A stretch of DNA of 64,000 bases from Saxidomus purpurata (GCA_022818135.1 JAFMSR010000012.1:12611157-12675156), one strand, 5' to 3'. Counted from the first letter of the stretch, positions 50,410-61,271 are shown. Notes: generated by a model from the letters alone, not told the origin. Numbers and translations: made by a program.

Positions 50410-51183
50410 GTATAATGTACATGGAAGAAAAAATCTTTTATCCATAATTGATAACAGAAATCTTGTTGATCCGTTTCGAGAATTCAATGGTAACCTAAGA
50501 AAATATACATGGAGAAGAATGAACCCATTACAACAGGGTAGACTTGATTTCTTTCTCATTTCAAACAACTTGCTAAATTCTGTCAGGAGAAGTAGTATTG
50601 ATATAAGTTATAAATCTGACCATTCAAGTATATGTCTTGAATTGTCTCTGGCGCCTACAGTACATGGAAACGGTTTTTGGAAATTTAACAATTCTCTACT
50701 TTATGACAACTTTTTAAACAGTGTTAATGCAAAGATAAATGAAATTATTCTACAATACTGTGTACCAGTATATGATAGATCAAAGAGAAACTCATATACA
50801 ATGAGTTATTCTTAGAGACCCTGTTAATGGAAATTAGAGGTTATTTTTTATCATATGGAAGTAACATAGTAAAGAACAGGAACACCAGAGAAATGAAAAT
50901 CTTGAAAGAAATTACTGAAATTGAATCATGTTTATCTATTAAAAATAAATAAAAACTAACTTTATTAAAAAGTCAATTGGAAGAACCAATGAATACTAAA
51001 CTAAGGGGTTCGTTCATTATATCTCGAGCAGATTGGATTAAAAATGGTGAAAAAACTACAAGATACTTCTCTAACTTAGAAAAGACTTTTATTTCAAATA
51101 AAACTATACCATTCATTGAAAAAGATGATGGATCAATTATTTTGACCAGAGTGAAACTTTACAAGAAACTAAAAAATAAATGA
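50410..51183 (+). pseudogene. decayed non-LTR retrotransposon (LINE) fragment
   Basis: The frame to 50815 reads VDPFREFNG, YTWRRMNPLQQGRLDFFLIS and SYKSDHSSICLEL, then GFWKFNNSLL. This is the C-terminal end of an APE-type LINE endonuclease: the conserved SDH, and the GRLDFFLIS context. After 50815 the reading frame changes. The linker before the reverse transcriptase follows, with a stop near 50949 and then SRADWIKNGEKTTRYFSNLE at 51025. The reverse transcriptase itself is missing. The element is inactive. Confidence 0.8.
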
Positions 51184-51900
51184 TAACAAATAGAAGAGCT
51201 ACGAGAAATCTAAGATTTAGCTTATATGCAAACATATGCAAATTATACTTACTATTAGACGCACCCCTTTTTCAAAACTTAATTTTGAACCCCATTTACT
51301 CTTTTTTTCATAATTGTTTTGACGTGAAATAGAAAACATTAACTGTTTTTAACTTAGCAGTAATTAATACTTGCATGAATATTTAATTATAGCACTATGA
51401 CATCACAAATTCAAAATGGCCAACTCCATGATCCTCCATTTTTTAGATGTTCAATCTTCAATATCTTCACAATTAATAGTCTGATTTAAGAAATTCTTAT
51501 TGCGTCGTGTTCCTCTCTACAAGTTCTTCAATTTAAAGTCAAATTATTTTCTGACTTTCCTTTCCTTTTAAGTTCATTTAACATGGTTTTATATACAAGC
51601 ATGTGCATACAGGTCCGTGTTTATGATATACTTCTGTTACTGTGACTTCTCTTTTACAGCTACACTTTTATATGTTATTCATTCACTTTGTTTGAAAATA
51701 GCTCTAATATAGTAGCTAATGTTGATCTGTTATAGATGTATCCGACATTAAATAAATATTCTTGTATCTTGTATCATTAGTAATTCAGTAAAAACATATG
51801 CCAGAAGGACCAAATGAAGCTTTACATTCTATACAGACCTATATGTCATGTATTTGGCTACATACTTTGTATGTCAGTTCTAAGTGAACTATTTCTCGTA
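51184..51900. other. spacer, possibly the LINE 3' end, upstream of SSR1
   Basis: AT-rich without open frames. TTAAATAAATATTCTTGTAT then CTTGTATC at 51748-51775 (AATAAA plus a short tandem tail) resembles a retroelement 3' terminus and may belong to the LINE fragment. Confidence 0.35.
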
Positions 51901-51939
51901 CAGGAAGCCTTCTGCATTGCAAATTAAATCGTTCGACGT

Positions 51940-52090
51940 TTGATTGGCTTGTTTTTATGTTCGTCCAATCAAATTACATTAACAAACGAAAGTAGCCTCA
52001 CACAAGGTTTCACTCCATTTCCGGGTTAGAGGACTTTCAAGTTGCCGGTGTATATATAGCTGCGTAGAATATCTGTTTCAATCTTAACAA
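51940..52090 (+). promoter_or_regulatory. SSR1 core promoter with TATA box and two CCAAT boxes
   Basis: TATATATAG at 52051-52059 lies about 60 bases before the start codon, so transcription would start near 52080 and leave a short leader. CCAAT at 51965-51969 and its inverse ATTGG at 51943-51947 sit 85-110 bases upstream of the TATA box. The start codon context is AAACAATGA, with A at -3. No exact ER-stress element was found. The start site is inferred, not seen. Confidence 0.55.
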
Positions 52091-52117
52091 AGAAACAGTT
52101 AAATACAATCTGAAACA

Positions 52118-55100
52118 ATGAATACTTTTCTCGGAAAGTTCGCATTGTTTCTTTTGTTGGTTTTACCAACTACTTTGATGGTTTTTAACAACGGTAAGTC
52201 TTGTTTTGTTCAGATACTGTAAACCTTATACGTGGCATACTTAATATTCAAATCTGGCCAGTATGGGATTGAGCGAGTGTTGACGATACGTATGACATGT
52301 CTAGACATAAAATTATTTATGCTTTATGTAAGGAGAACGAATGCTACGACTGATGTGCAGCTGGTACAGAATAACAGGAACCGTCTTCAAAATCGGTTGC
52401 CTTTTGAGTGGGTGGGGCTTGAATTTGACTTTGGAGTCTGTTATCTATTTGAAAGTTGCAACATATCATGATATACAATTGTAAAAAATGCAGGCAACTT
52501 AGAAAGGAATTGAACACAGGAAATTGCATCTCCAACAATCTTGCCCAATTAACTTCCCAGCTGGGTAAAAGTTTATGCCAGCTGGGTAGATTGAGACAGG
52601 TCATCGGCCCATTTCCATACAACTGCATGATCTGCCCCTATACATCTACTTCCACAAACTGGTTAATGTGAACAAAATATCAGAAAACAAATACTAAAAT
52701 GGTTGATTTTGCCTTTAGTTATGAAACGTGAAAATTTAGTATCAACTTTTTTAAAATCAAGAAAATTAGATTCGCTAAAATTAAAACGGGACCTAAATCG
52801 CAAAGTTTGATGTATGTGGAAAAAAAACCTATGTATGGTATACACTGGTGTCTTGTAATGATTGCCATCAAATTATGCAGTGCACTTACAACTAGAGATG
52901 CATAATTGGTCTATTTTCATAATCGATCTCCACAAAAATAAAGCAGGGGTTTCCAGTCAATCCTAAAAAATAATCACTTAGTGGTTTCCAATCAATAGTT
53001 AATTAAGTCACTGCTTGTAGTAAACGTCATTTCGTGGCACATTGTCCCAAGATAAACGTGCTGTATTTAATACTCAAATATTCATATATGAAACACAGCC
53101 ACTTGGTATTCTTAGAATTCAGGATCAAAGTGAAGTTGTAAGTGGCTGAAATTTGGTTTAAAATGTGTTTATTCCACTTTTAGGCAGGTGCTTTAACAAT
53201 CGAGATGTGCTATGTTGTCCATATTGGCCCATCCGTTTGCCTTTAAGATGTTTGCAATTCTTCTAAATAGTCACAGGAATTAAAATTACAAATTAGATCT
53301 GTATACAGTGTTTACTTACTATTGTGCTATCAAATTTAAAGGAAAAGTGAAATGACTCCTCTCTCCTCCAGGGTGTTCTGTAGACTTCGGAGAATTTGTT
53401 GGTGCAAACTAATAGAGACCCAGAGGGAACCCTGCACATGACTTTTAACCTGGCAGATATACTGTCGCAATGTTTACTTGTGTTAACATGTGGAAGTTAA
53501 CTAGAATTGATGCCCTTTTTCAAAAAGATGTCCAAGACCCACTATATTTTTTAGGGATTTTTAACACAATCTATAAAATTTGCGATTGCCTTTAAAGAAA
53601 GATTTTTCTCTATTATAAGTCTATTGATTTGTAATAAAAAATAATAGAATTTATTGAAAATTTAAATTAGTCTGGAATATCATTCACATTTTAAGTGATT
53701 GACACTTGTTATTATTGGTAGGTCCTGGCGGGAGTTTAGTTGCTGTTGCTGATGATGCAATGGAGGGAGAAGTAGATGATGATGATGAAGCTACTGTTGA
53801 GACCGATGAAGGAGCACAGGAAGGAGAGCAGGCTGTCACAGAATCGGAACAGGTTATTATTTTACTATACAAAGCGCTGACATTATTATTCTGTAGTTAT
53901 ATTACCTTCATACTTAATATTAAAAGTGTGAATAGACATCACTATGCAATCAAGATCATTAAATAACTCTGCCTTCAAGCCTTGCAAAGGTTACCAGAGT
54001 CTAGCTGGCAATGAAAGGCTGTTCGCCTAGAAATGGTAAAAGCTCTGCCTGCATTAATATTCCACTAACCTTTACCCTGTATGTGGGAAGTGATTTTGCC
54101 TGTGCAAGCAGTGTGTATCGTGAACAACCTACTGATCATGTTCTTCATCGAGTGTCGTTCAGTCAGTAATCTTTCAATGATCTCCCCATCGGTCAATGGA
54201 AAGAGTGTAGGTTGGTATTTAAGATTCTTGCTTGTATTACAGCCTGAAGAGGAAGAGGAGGAAGAAGATACGCAGTTGAAACCCTCCGAGGATGCCGACG
54301 TTACGATACTTTTCACCAGACCAGTGAACTCAAATGGTAAATTCTGTTGATTCCAGATACTTGTATGTTCAAACTTGATTTCAACTGGCTATTGAATTGA
54401 GACTGGGCCATATACATATATGTGATGTTAAGAAGAGTGACCAATTTAATGATGCACTAAACCTGAAGAATTAGAGTTGGTTAAATTACGAAAGAAAATT
54501 TTATAGCTCTGTTTTTGCTTACCAAGTATAATGAGCCGTCGGTGAAGTGTGAATTTATATCCATAAATAGTTCTTACTTCGTTAAGGAGCTATAGCCTGA
54601 TTTTAATTTTATGTATCTTACAGATTTACCATCGGGCCAAGTAGTGAGGTTCATGGTAGGATTCAGGAACAAGGGAGAGAAGGACTTTGAAGTGAAGAGT
54701 CTTGAAACATCATTCAGATACCCACAGGATTACTCCTTCTACATACAGAATGTAAGTTTGTTCAAATGCTTTGCAGATTTCTTTAAGTTTGTTGTCGGAA
54801 CTGCCTTAATGGCAGTGGTTAAGTTTTGATGATTAAGGGTTACTTTTTTAGCTCTGCTAATGACGAGACTTGTAACATTAGAAAGTTGGCAGTTTCTTAC
54901 ACAGGATGATAGTCTAGTGCTAGTCTTTCCACGAAGTGATGGTTAGATACAGTACCCACCTGTAAATAAATTGTAAATGTTTGACGCTACCAGGAAAAAA
55001 TACCCACTACAGGCCTATGGTAATTTGTGACAAAAAGTGACAGTATAGGATAAAAAAATGATTTGATAGTTGCTTCTGATAACTTGGAAAGTTGAGCTAT

Positions 55101-58100
55101 TTATGCTATGTGATGGAAAAGATTATATTCCCTATCTGAAGCAGAATGTATTGTGTCTTAAAATGTTACCTGTATTTTATTTTTCTCCAGTTCACTGCCC
55201 TGACAGTGAACCAGCTGGTTGAACCAAGCAAGGAAGCATCATTTGAATATGGTTTCACTCCAAGTGAGGCTTTCAACTCTCGTCCATTCGGTCTGACCAT
55301 TCTCCTTATCTACAAAGACGCGGTAAGTTTGCACCTAACTTTTAACTTCATTCACAGGCACTAAAGGTTGGAGACCTTTCTGGTAAAATTAATGTGTCAA
55401 ATATTATAGATAGAGAATTATATTGATAAATAACTGTCTATAGTGCTAAAAAGGGAGTTATGGTGAGTCAATGAATAGGGGTGTGGCAAATTATGAACCA
55501 AACTGGCCTGTCCAGTGATTCTGATCCACAGTTAGCTTGTGTGTCCCAATGGGATGGGGGGAGGGGGATTAAAAATAGTGAAATACATAGAACTACATGA
55601 AGCAGCAAGTTATTGCCAGCGGTTGCATGCATTTGCATGTTGAACCCTCTTGAAGCTTGCTAGATTAAACAAGAGACGAGTTTGAACCAGGTCATATGAC
55701 TTGTGCCTTGGTATAGAAGTCTCTGACATTTGAAATCTTTCAATTTAGCAGAAGTTGTAAAAGTGCTGATTCCTTGCACTCATCTACAAGTGCCAGAAAG
55801 ATTTTAGATTTGATTTGATTTGCCAAACTCGGTATGTCTTGTATGCTACAAGTCTATACAAGTCATTTTCATCTTGTATGTTTATAAATAAAGACTTGAG
55901 AATTGTTTTATATCAAGATGAAACATGAAGTTTTAGATATTTCTCTCGGAAAACTTCCTTCGTACAGTGTTTCCAGGAGTTGCAATAAGTTCAGCTATAG
56001 TAAATTATCAACTTTACAGAGTTGATGAAGCAGCAAGTTATTGCCAGCGGTTGCATGTGTTTACATGTTGAACCCTCTTGAAGCTTGCTAGATTAAACAT
56101 AGAGACGAGTTTGAACCAGGTCATATGACTTGTGCCTTGGTATAGAAATCTCTGACATTTGAAATCTTTAGATAAAGCAGATGTTGACAATGTGCTGATT
56201 TATTGCACACATCTGCCAGTGCCAGAAAGATTTGAGATTTATATTTGATTTGCTATACTTAGTATGTCTTGTATTCTACAAGTCATTTTCATCTTGTATG
56301 TTTATAAATAAAGACTTAAGAATTGTTTTATATAAAGATTAAACATACAGTTCTAGAAATTTTTTTCTCAGATAACTTCCCTCGTACAATGTTTCCAAGA
56401 GTTGCAATAAGTTGAGCTATAGTAAATTATCAAGTTTACAGAGTTAATGTAAAGGCAAGTTATTGCCAGCGGTTGCATGTATTCACATGTTGAACCCTCT
56501 TGAAGCTTGCTAGATTAAACATGAGACGAGTTTGAACCAGGTCATATAACTTGTGCCTTGGTATACAAGTTTCTGACATTTGAAATCTTTCAATTTAGCA
56601 GACGTTTCAAATGTGCTGATTTATTGCACTCATCTACCAGTGCCAGAAAGATTTGTTTGCCATACTTAGTATGTCTTGTTTGCTACAAGTCATTTGCAAC
56701 TTGTATGTTTATAAATAAAGACTTGAGAATTGTTTTATATAAACATTAAACAAAGTTCTTGATACTTTTCTTCAGAAAACTTGTTTTCATGTTGCAGGAG
56801 TTTCAATATTAAAGATCATTTAAAGTGAATTATCAACTTTACAGAGTTAATGAAGAGGCAAGTTATTGCCAGCGGTTGCATGTGTTTACATGTTGAACCC
56901 TCTTGAAGCTTGCTAGATTATACATGAGATTGTTTGAATCATATCATATGACTTGTGCCGTGGTATAGAAATCTCAGACACTGGAGCTGTACAAAGCTTT
57001 GCGTCATAGCATCTTGAAAACAGTTAGTCCAGTAAACACTTTAAAAGACAGCCCTTACTGGTGTGATGCTTACACAAGGAGGTAATATTTGTGCTGTGCC
57101 TTGTGTACAGTCTATGGCTATGTTAAATTTCCTGTTATATTGTAGGAAGGCAATGAGTTCCAGAATGCAGTCTTCAACGAGACAATAAATGTTGTCGAGC
57201 CAGACGAGGGTCTAGATGGTGAAACTTTCTTCCTGTATGTCTTCCTTGTTGCTATCCTAGTGCTTGTCCTTTTTGGAGCTCACCAGGTTCTCACATCATT
57301 CGGAGTAAGTATGCAAATGGTTTTATAATTAATACTCCTACTAATTGAATGTGGTCTGTGGACCAGCGGGGATGAAAAATGGGCTTTAACCAGTTTTAGT
57401 GGCCAGATTCAGGGTTCAGCTCAGGAATAAGAAGTTTTGCCCATTTTTTTACCTTTGGGAGAAGTCATTGGCGGTAACAGTATTTTTTTCTATAAAAGAT
57501 GCAAGTTTATATTGCAAGCGGTTGCATGTTTTCGCATGTTGAACCCTCTTGAATCTTGCTAGATTATACCCGAGATTAGTGTGACTCAGGTCATATGATT
57601 TGTGCCTTGGTATAGAAATCTCGGACATTTGAAAATCTTTCTTTTATTTCTTTAATTCTTATGGTAATTTGGATAGATATTAGCACTTGCCTTGTGCTTG
57701 TTGCAATGAGAAATGTGCACTTCAGTTTATTTGCTGTTGAAGAAAAAGGATATGTGCTCGAGTTGTTTAACACTGACATATCCCATGCAACTTGAAATAC
57801 TATGTCGCTATAACATTAAAAAAAAGTCTGATAGGCAGGAAATAAACTGCATTGAAAATGATTTTGTCCTTGCATAATGAATATATTGAAGATTATTATT
57901 TTCTCTTGTATCTGCCACTTGTGGAAAAGCCACTTTTAAACTTTTACCAAAAAGCTATTCTTTTGAGCATTAAAAAAGTTTGAGCATCGATGGTCTTGTT
58001 TGATACTGTAGTTTCAATGAAAGCATGTTCATAAAATTACAGAAAAAGCGCTTGGGAAAGGGAAAGTCATCTCTGAAGGTGGAGATGGGTACAACGAAGA

Positions 58101-58514
58101 CAGATGTGGACTACAGCTGGCTCCCACAGGAAACACTACAAGGAATGAGTAAGTGTTTTACTTCCTGCAACTATGTTGACATAAGTACATTTGTTAATTG
58201 ATACAGATCATTAGCTGCATTTGTTTGATGAGGCAGCTATGTTAATACAGATATGCAAGCTCTAAGTTTCTAAAACCATATGTGATGTTTTGAATGGTGT
58301 CTTTTAAAGGCTCTTTTTAAACTAATGAACTTTCCTGTCGTCAGATTACTGCTATTACATTTTTAAGATCAGATGTTTGTTTTGAAAAAGATACTAAGTG
58401 ATGCGTATTGAAATAAATATTCGATTTCTTTTTGCAGACAAGTCCCCAAAGGGTTCGCCGAGGGGTGGCTCACCACGGAAACGAAAAAGCAAACGTGGCT
58501 CCGGAGAAGAATAA
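52118..58514 (+). CDS. SSR1: translocon-associated protein subunit alpha (TRAP-alpha, signal sequence receptor 1)
   Basis: Eight coding exons, all with GT-AG borders and matching phases: 52118-52193, 53722-53852, 54243-54336, 54624-54751, 55191-55322, 57146-57304, 58043-58148 and 58438-58514 (stop TAA). They encode 300 residues; the vertebrate protein has about 286. Residues 1-22 form a hydrophobic signal peptide. Residues 35-92 are a strongly acidic luminal stretch (DDDD, then a Glu-rich run). The luminal domain follows with family hallmarks [30 protein letters not shown] and RPFGL. Sequons N143-F-T and N198-E-T are at positions also glycosylated in vertebrates. Residues 214-233 form one membrane span, and the basic cytosolic tail keeps KVEMGT and WLPQETL. 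The protein is an ER membrane subunit of the TRAP complex beside the Sec61 channel and assists translocation of secretory proteins. Introns 5 and 6 carry snoRNA-like sequences, so it probably also acts as a host gene. Confidence 0.97.
52194..53721 (+). other. SSR1 intron 1
   Basis: A 1528-bp intron, donor GTAAGT and acceptor TTGGTAG. Short open frames inside are not conserved-looking. No snoRNA-like or repeat structure was recognised. Confidence 0.85.
55605..55731 (+). ncRNA. intronic box H/ACA snoRNA-like RNA, copy 1 (SSR1 intron 5)
   Basis: Hairpin 1: GCAAG (55605) pairs with CTTGC (55656-55660). The upper stem is GGTT/AACC with CATGC/GCATG around a four-base loop, leaving an open pocket (TTATTGCCAGC on the left, CTCTTGAAG on the right). 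The H box AGATTA is at 55662-55667, 15 nt after the upper stem, which is the expected 14-16 nt. Hairpin 2: GAGAC (55673) pairs with GTCTC (55719-55723), with upper stem ACCAGG/CCTTGGT. The ACA box is at 55726-55728, three bases before the predicted end. The layout matches guide RNAs for pseudouridylation; the target is unknown. Confidence 0.75.
56033..56160 (+). ncRNA. intronic box H/ACA snoRNA-like RNA, copy 2 (SSR1 intron 5)
   Basis: Same layout as copy 1. H box AGATTA at 56090-56095, ACA at 56155-56157. In hairpin 1 the upper stem is CATGT/ACATG, where copy 1 has CATGC/GCATG, a compensatory C-G to T-A change. The lower stem of hairpin 2 (GAGAC/ATCTC) has one C-A mismatch at its inner end. 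Pocket sequences of hairpin 1 equal copy 1. Confidence 0.75.
56455..56581 (+). ncRNA. intronic box H/ACA snoRNA-like RNA, copy 3 (SSR1 intron 5)
   Basis: H box AGATTA at 56512-56517, ACA at 56576-56578. Hairpin 1 upper stem is CATGT/ACATG with a changed loop (ATTC). Hairpin 2 lower stem is GAGAC/GTTTC, keeping pairing through a G-U wobble. One loop base differs (CATATAAC). Pocket sequences of hairpin 1 are unchanged. Confidence 0.72.
56858..56983 (+). ncRNA. intronic box H/ACA snoRNA-like RNA, copy 4 (SSR1 intron 5), diverged
   Basis: Hairpin 1 is intact and identical to copy 2 in its stems and pocket, with H box AGATTA at 56915-56920. Hairpin 2 has drifted: the lower stem is GAGAT/ATCTC (compensatory relative to copy 1), but the upper stem ATCATA/GTGGT is weakened. 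ACA at 56978-56980 is followed by CTG. Possibly a decaying copy with one working hairpin. Confidence 0.55.
57501..57630 (+). ncRNA. intronic box H/ACA snoRNA-like RNA, copy 5 (SSR1 intron 6)
   Basis: A separate copy in the next intron. Lower stem GCAAG/CTTGC, upper stem GGTT/AACC with CATGT/GCATG (a T-G wobble), H box AGATTA at 57561-57566. Hairpin 2 lower stem GAGAT (57572) pairs with ATCTC (57618-57622). ACA at 57625-57627 is three bases before the predicted end. The pocket bases differ from copies 1-4 (TTTATATTGCAAGC, CTCTTGAAT), so its target may differ. Similarity to intron 5 starts at the GCAAG stem and fades about 13 bases after the ACA. Confidence 0.72.
57631..58042 (+). other. rest of SSR1 intron 6
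   Basis: AT-rich, with acceptor AAAATTACAG. Nothing further recognised. Confidence 0.7.
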
Positions 58515-59265
58515 TCTTCTGTCTGGAGACGATTCAAGAGAAAGTGACAAGTTTTCCAGTGTCTAGAATATATGCTAGTTACACCGATAAACAGTACTTG
58601 ATAGAGCTCTTCACAAGAAAACACGTGATTCTGTTGTGCCTGACTAGAGAATTATGATATATGTGATATTTTTAATTACGCATACTACTGATAAACAATT
58701 TGTCTTTGCTGACCTCTCTTCCAAGCACCAATACCTTATTTTGACTCCGGTTTTAATGTTTTGTATTACTTGAGAAATTTAAAGACAAAATGTTAGCAGG
58801 GTTGAAGGACATTTTGAATGTCAGTAGTCTGTTTCAGAATGTACGAGAGTTTTAGAATTGAGTAAATGCCGGGTGTGGTGATTAAATGAATTTTATACAA
58901 GGTTGTAAGAGTCGCACAGGAATTAAATTCCATAAAGTTTGTATAGAGAATTTATTTGAAGTCTACATGTTCTGAAAATGAAATACTCTTCCTCTTAAAG
59001 TAGTGATTGTTTTAAAGAGAAAAGTTAAAAATGTATAAGCAAGACCGTTTCAGCACTATCCATGACCAGTAAGATTGTTTCTAGGTTTAATGTGAAAGGG
59101 AGTAATTTTGTGCAAATTTTTTCCAATACTAGTGTGTGTGACCCCAAATTTACATTCCAGTTTGCCACTTTGTCCTCTGAATTTATGAGGATGTGATAAT
59201 CCAGGCTTTAATGGTTATACTGAATATATAAGCTGAAAATAAAAACATTTTGCTCCATAAGACCT
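58515..59265 (+). promoter_or_regulatory. SSR1 3' UTR with probable poly(A) signal
   Basis: AT-rich sequence after the TAA. The first clear AATAAA is at 59238-59243 (GAAAATAAAAAC), followed at a suitable distance by T-rich sequence (TTCTGTTTTCC). This would give a 3' UTR of about 745 bases. Other downstream signals cannot be excluded. Confidence 0.5.
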
Positions 59266-59989
59266 ATTTCTGTTTTCCAGTTTTATATATGATATATAGT
59301 GAATGAGATTGTCTAAAAGTACATGATGCTACAAATTGCAGACAAGTATTTGGAGGAATTAATACAATTTTTAATTGACCGAAAAAAACCAAGAACTGTA
59401 CATTTTGATAAATTTGTTATACATAGTTGTATTTGGTGATGGTGTTATCCGTTCGATACCAAAGTCTTTGATATATAGATATAATTATTTGTCACACATT
59501 GTGGGTTTTTAATTCGACTTTTTGTTACAGAGATTTGTTTGCTCGGGAGGAGCATTAAAGTAACAGGAAGTTGGATCCCATAATGCATTTTGTTGTTGTA
59601 TTTGTTCTCTAGTCGGACAGGCATATCACAATATTCTGCTCAATTTACATAGATAATGATAAAGTCGGTGTGCCAACAGTTTGCAACAGCTGTTCTTCAG
59701 ATACCATTCGGATTTATTTTCAGAGCTTTATTTCATGGTTCTTATTGTACTAACTGTTTATGTTGTGTAAATAACCATGCAGCAATGTGTTTATGTGTAA
59801 TTTGAAATCATTCTGTCTGTTAATATTTATTGTGGAAGGCAGTGCAATACAGCTGGCTGGTAGATATAAGTTAATATATGCATTTGGATCACCAACAGAA
59901 TTTGTAAATTCTTTTATAAGTTGTCAATATGAAAACGTGTCCTTGTTCTCTGAATCATGTTTAAAAATTGAGTAAAGAGAAAAATGAAG
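59266..59989. other. intergenic, no feature seen
   Basis: AT-rich DNA after SSR1, with short meaningless open frames only. Confidence 0.35.
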
Positions 59990-61271
59990 ATGTGTATTGG
60001 GTTTTTTGTTTGCTTGCTTGGCATAAAGTGCCAGAGTGAGTTATTGGGATTGCTCATCTTACGAAGTCGGATAACATTTTACTTAAAAAAAAACACCACC
60101 TCAGAAACCACTAGGCCAACGTTGATGAAACTCGGCAGGGATTTTCTTTGCATAAAGCCCTGTCATAGTTGTTCAAATAATTCCACTTGTTAGTTTATAG
60201 CTTATACTAATTTATTTTGCGATTGTGAAGAAAGCTTATAGCTTTAATACCAAGTCGTTCACAAGTCTGCTTTCTGGAAAAAAACAGTACTGGTCATACG
60301 AGTAGGTATGGTCGAGACTCCAGTTTGGCTCGAGCCCTCAACCTCTGGGATGAGCGGCAGACACCTTACCCTCTACACCGCCGCCCCCCCTTGCACCAGA
60401 AGTCCGGTTACCATGTCAATGGCATTGAGCAACTTTAAAAATCTTCTCAAGAATATAAAGACCAAGAGCTTACATAATTGGGATGTGGCATTGCCAAGTG
60501 AACCTCTACCAAGACTGATCCCCAGGTTTATATTGACCCTGTCTTTGGGGTTACTTGATTTTTTACATAGGAAATTTCTTGCAAGGGAGAATAAAGCAAA
60601 TTCCTGACATTTGTAGTGGTGAGGTAGTCTTCCTTGGCATACAAAAAAAACTAATTTTTTTCTTCTTTAAAACCAAATGATCTAGAGTTGGATATTTTGC
60701 ATGTAGCATTGCTTACTGGCTTTCTACCAAGATTGTTCCAATCATGACCCCCAGGTCAAAATTCACCCAGCTGGAGGTCACTTGATATTACATAGGCATA
60801 CAAAGAAAAAACTTAACCTTCTCGGAAACCACAAGGCCTAGATATTTTGCATGTAGTATTGCGTAGTGGTAATCTACCAGGATTGTTCAAATTATGACCC
60901 TGCCCAAGGGGTCTCTTGACTTAACATGTTCTTATACAGGTAGGGAAAACTTCATAACGTTCTCTGAAACCACAAGGCCTAGAGCTTGCCTAGTGGACGT
61001 CTATCTTCCGACGCCACATTGTGAACCCCAAAGTATTCAAGGGTATTGATTTAAACTTTACACACAGAGGACATGGAGAGGAAGTGCAGTGTACAAGGAC
61101 CTTAACTTAAGCTTGTCCTATTTTTGAATTATCTCCCTTTATTACTTTTTCTTGTCGGGACCTCAACACCTTGATTCAAATTGCATACAGTCGTAGAGGA
61201 TATTAAGATGCAGTGCAGTGTTCAAGAACCATACTCAAACTTACCCTTGTTTTGAGTTGTCTCCATTTATT
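59990..61271 (-). repeat. hairpin-ended dispersed element, older copy split by a SINE
   Basis: Begins near TTGGCATAAAGTGCCAGAGT (compare 61285) and carries the family phrases CTCAGAAACCACTAGGCC, TTGATGAAACTCGGCAGGG and several ~120-bp units with CTGAAACCACAAGGCCTAGA and GATATTTTGCATGTAG. A SINE (60192-60390) interrupts it. It abuts the next copy at about 61272. Confidence 0.6.
60192..60390 (-). mobile_element. tRNA-derived SINE nested in a dispersed element
   Basis: Minus strand: head GGCGGTGTAGAGGGTAAGG (A box) and AGGTTGAGGGCTCGAGCC (B box), body CAGTACTGTTTTTTTCC, tail AATAAATTAGTATAAGC. It has more mutations than the copies at 29740 and 40673, and no clear target duplication, so it is an older insertion. 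Confidence 0.78.

Larger units (their letters stand above)
55600..57010 (+). repeat. tandem ~403-428-bp units in SSR1 intron 5, each carrying one snoRNA-like RNA
   Basis: Unit starts (GCAAGTTATTGCC) are at 55605, 56033, 56455 and 56858. Units share the RNA-like part and, downstream, GTGCTGATT, CAT(C/T)TGCCAGTGCCAGAAAG-like text, TTTATAAATAAAGACTTGAG and AATTGTTTTATAT. The fourth unit breaks off shortly after the RNA-like part. This is duplication inside a single intron. Confidence 0.9.

Noticed and set aside
53684..53872. Ser/Thr-rich minus-strand frame over SSR1 exon 2
   Set aside because: Antisense shadow of the acidic SSR1 exon. The plus-strand frame has matching splice phases and family similarity.
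53960..54130. A further snoRNA in SSR1 intron 2
   Set aside because: ACTCTG/CAGAGT forms one hairpin, but no H box or ACA box lies at the right distance and no second copy exists for comparison.
55605..55731. Naming an rRNA target site for the snoRNA-like RNAs
   Set aside because: Pocket strands were compared from memory with 18S segments. The best candidate had mismatches on one side and no match on the other, so no target is claimed.
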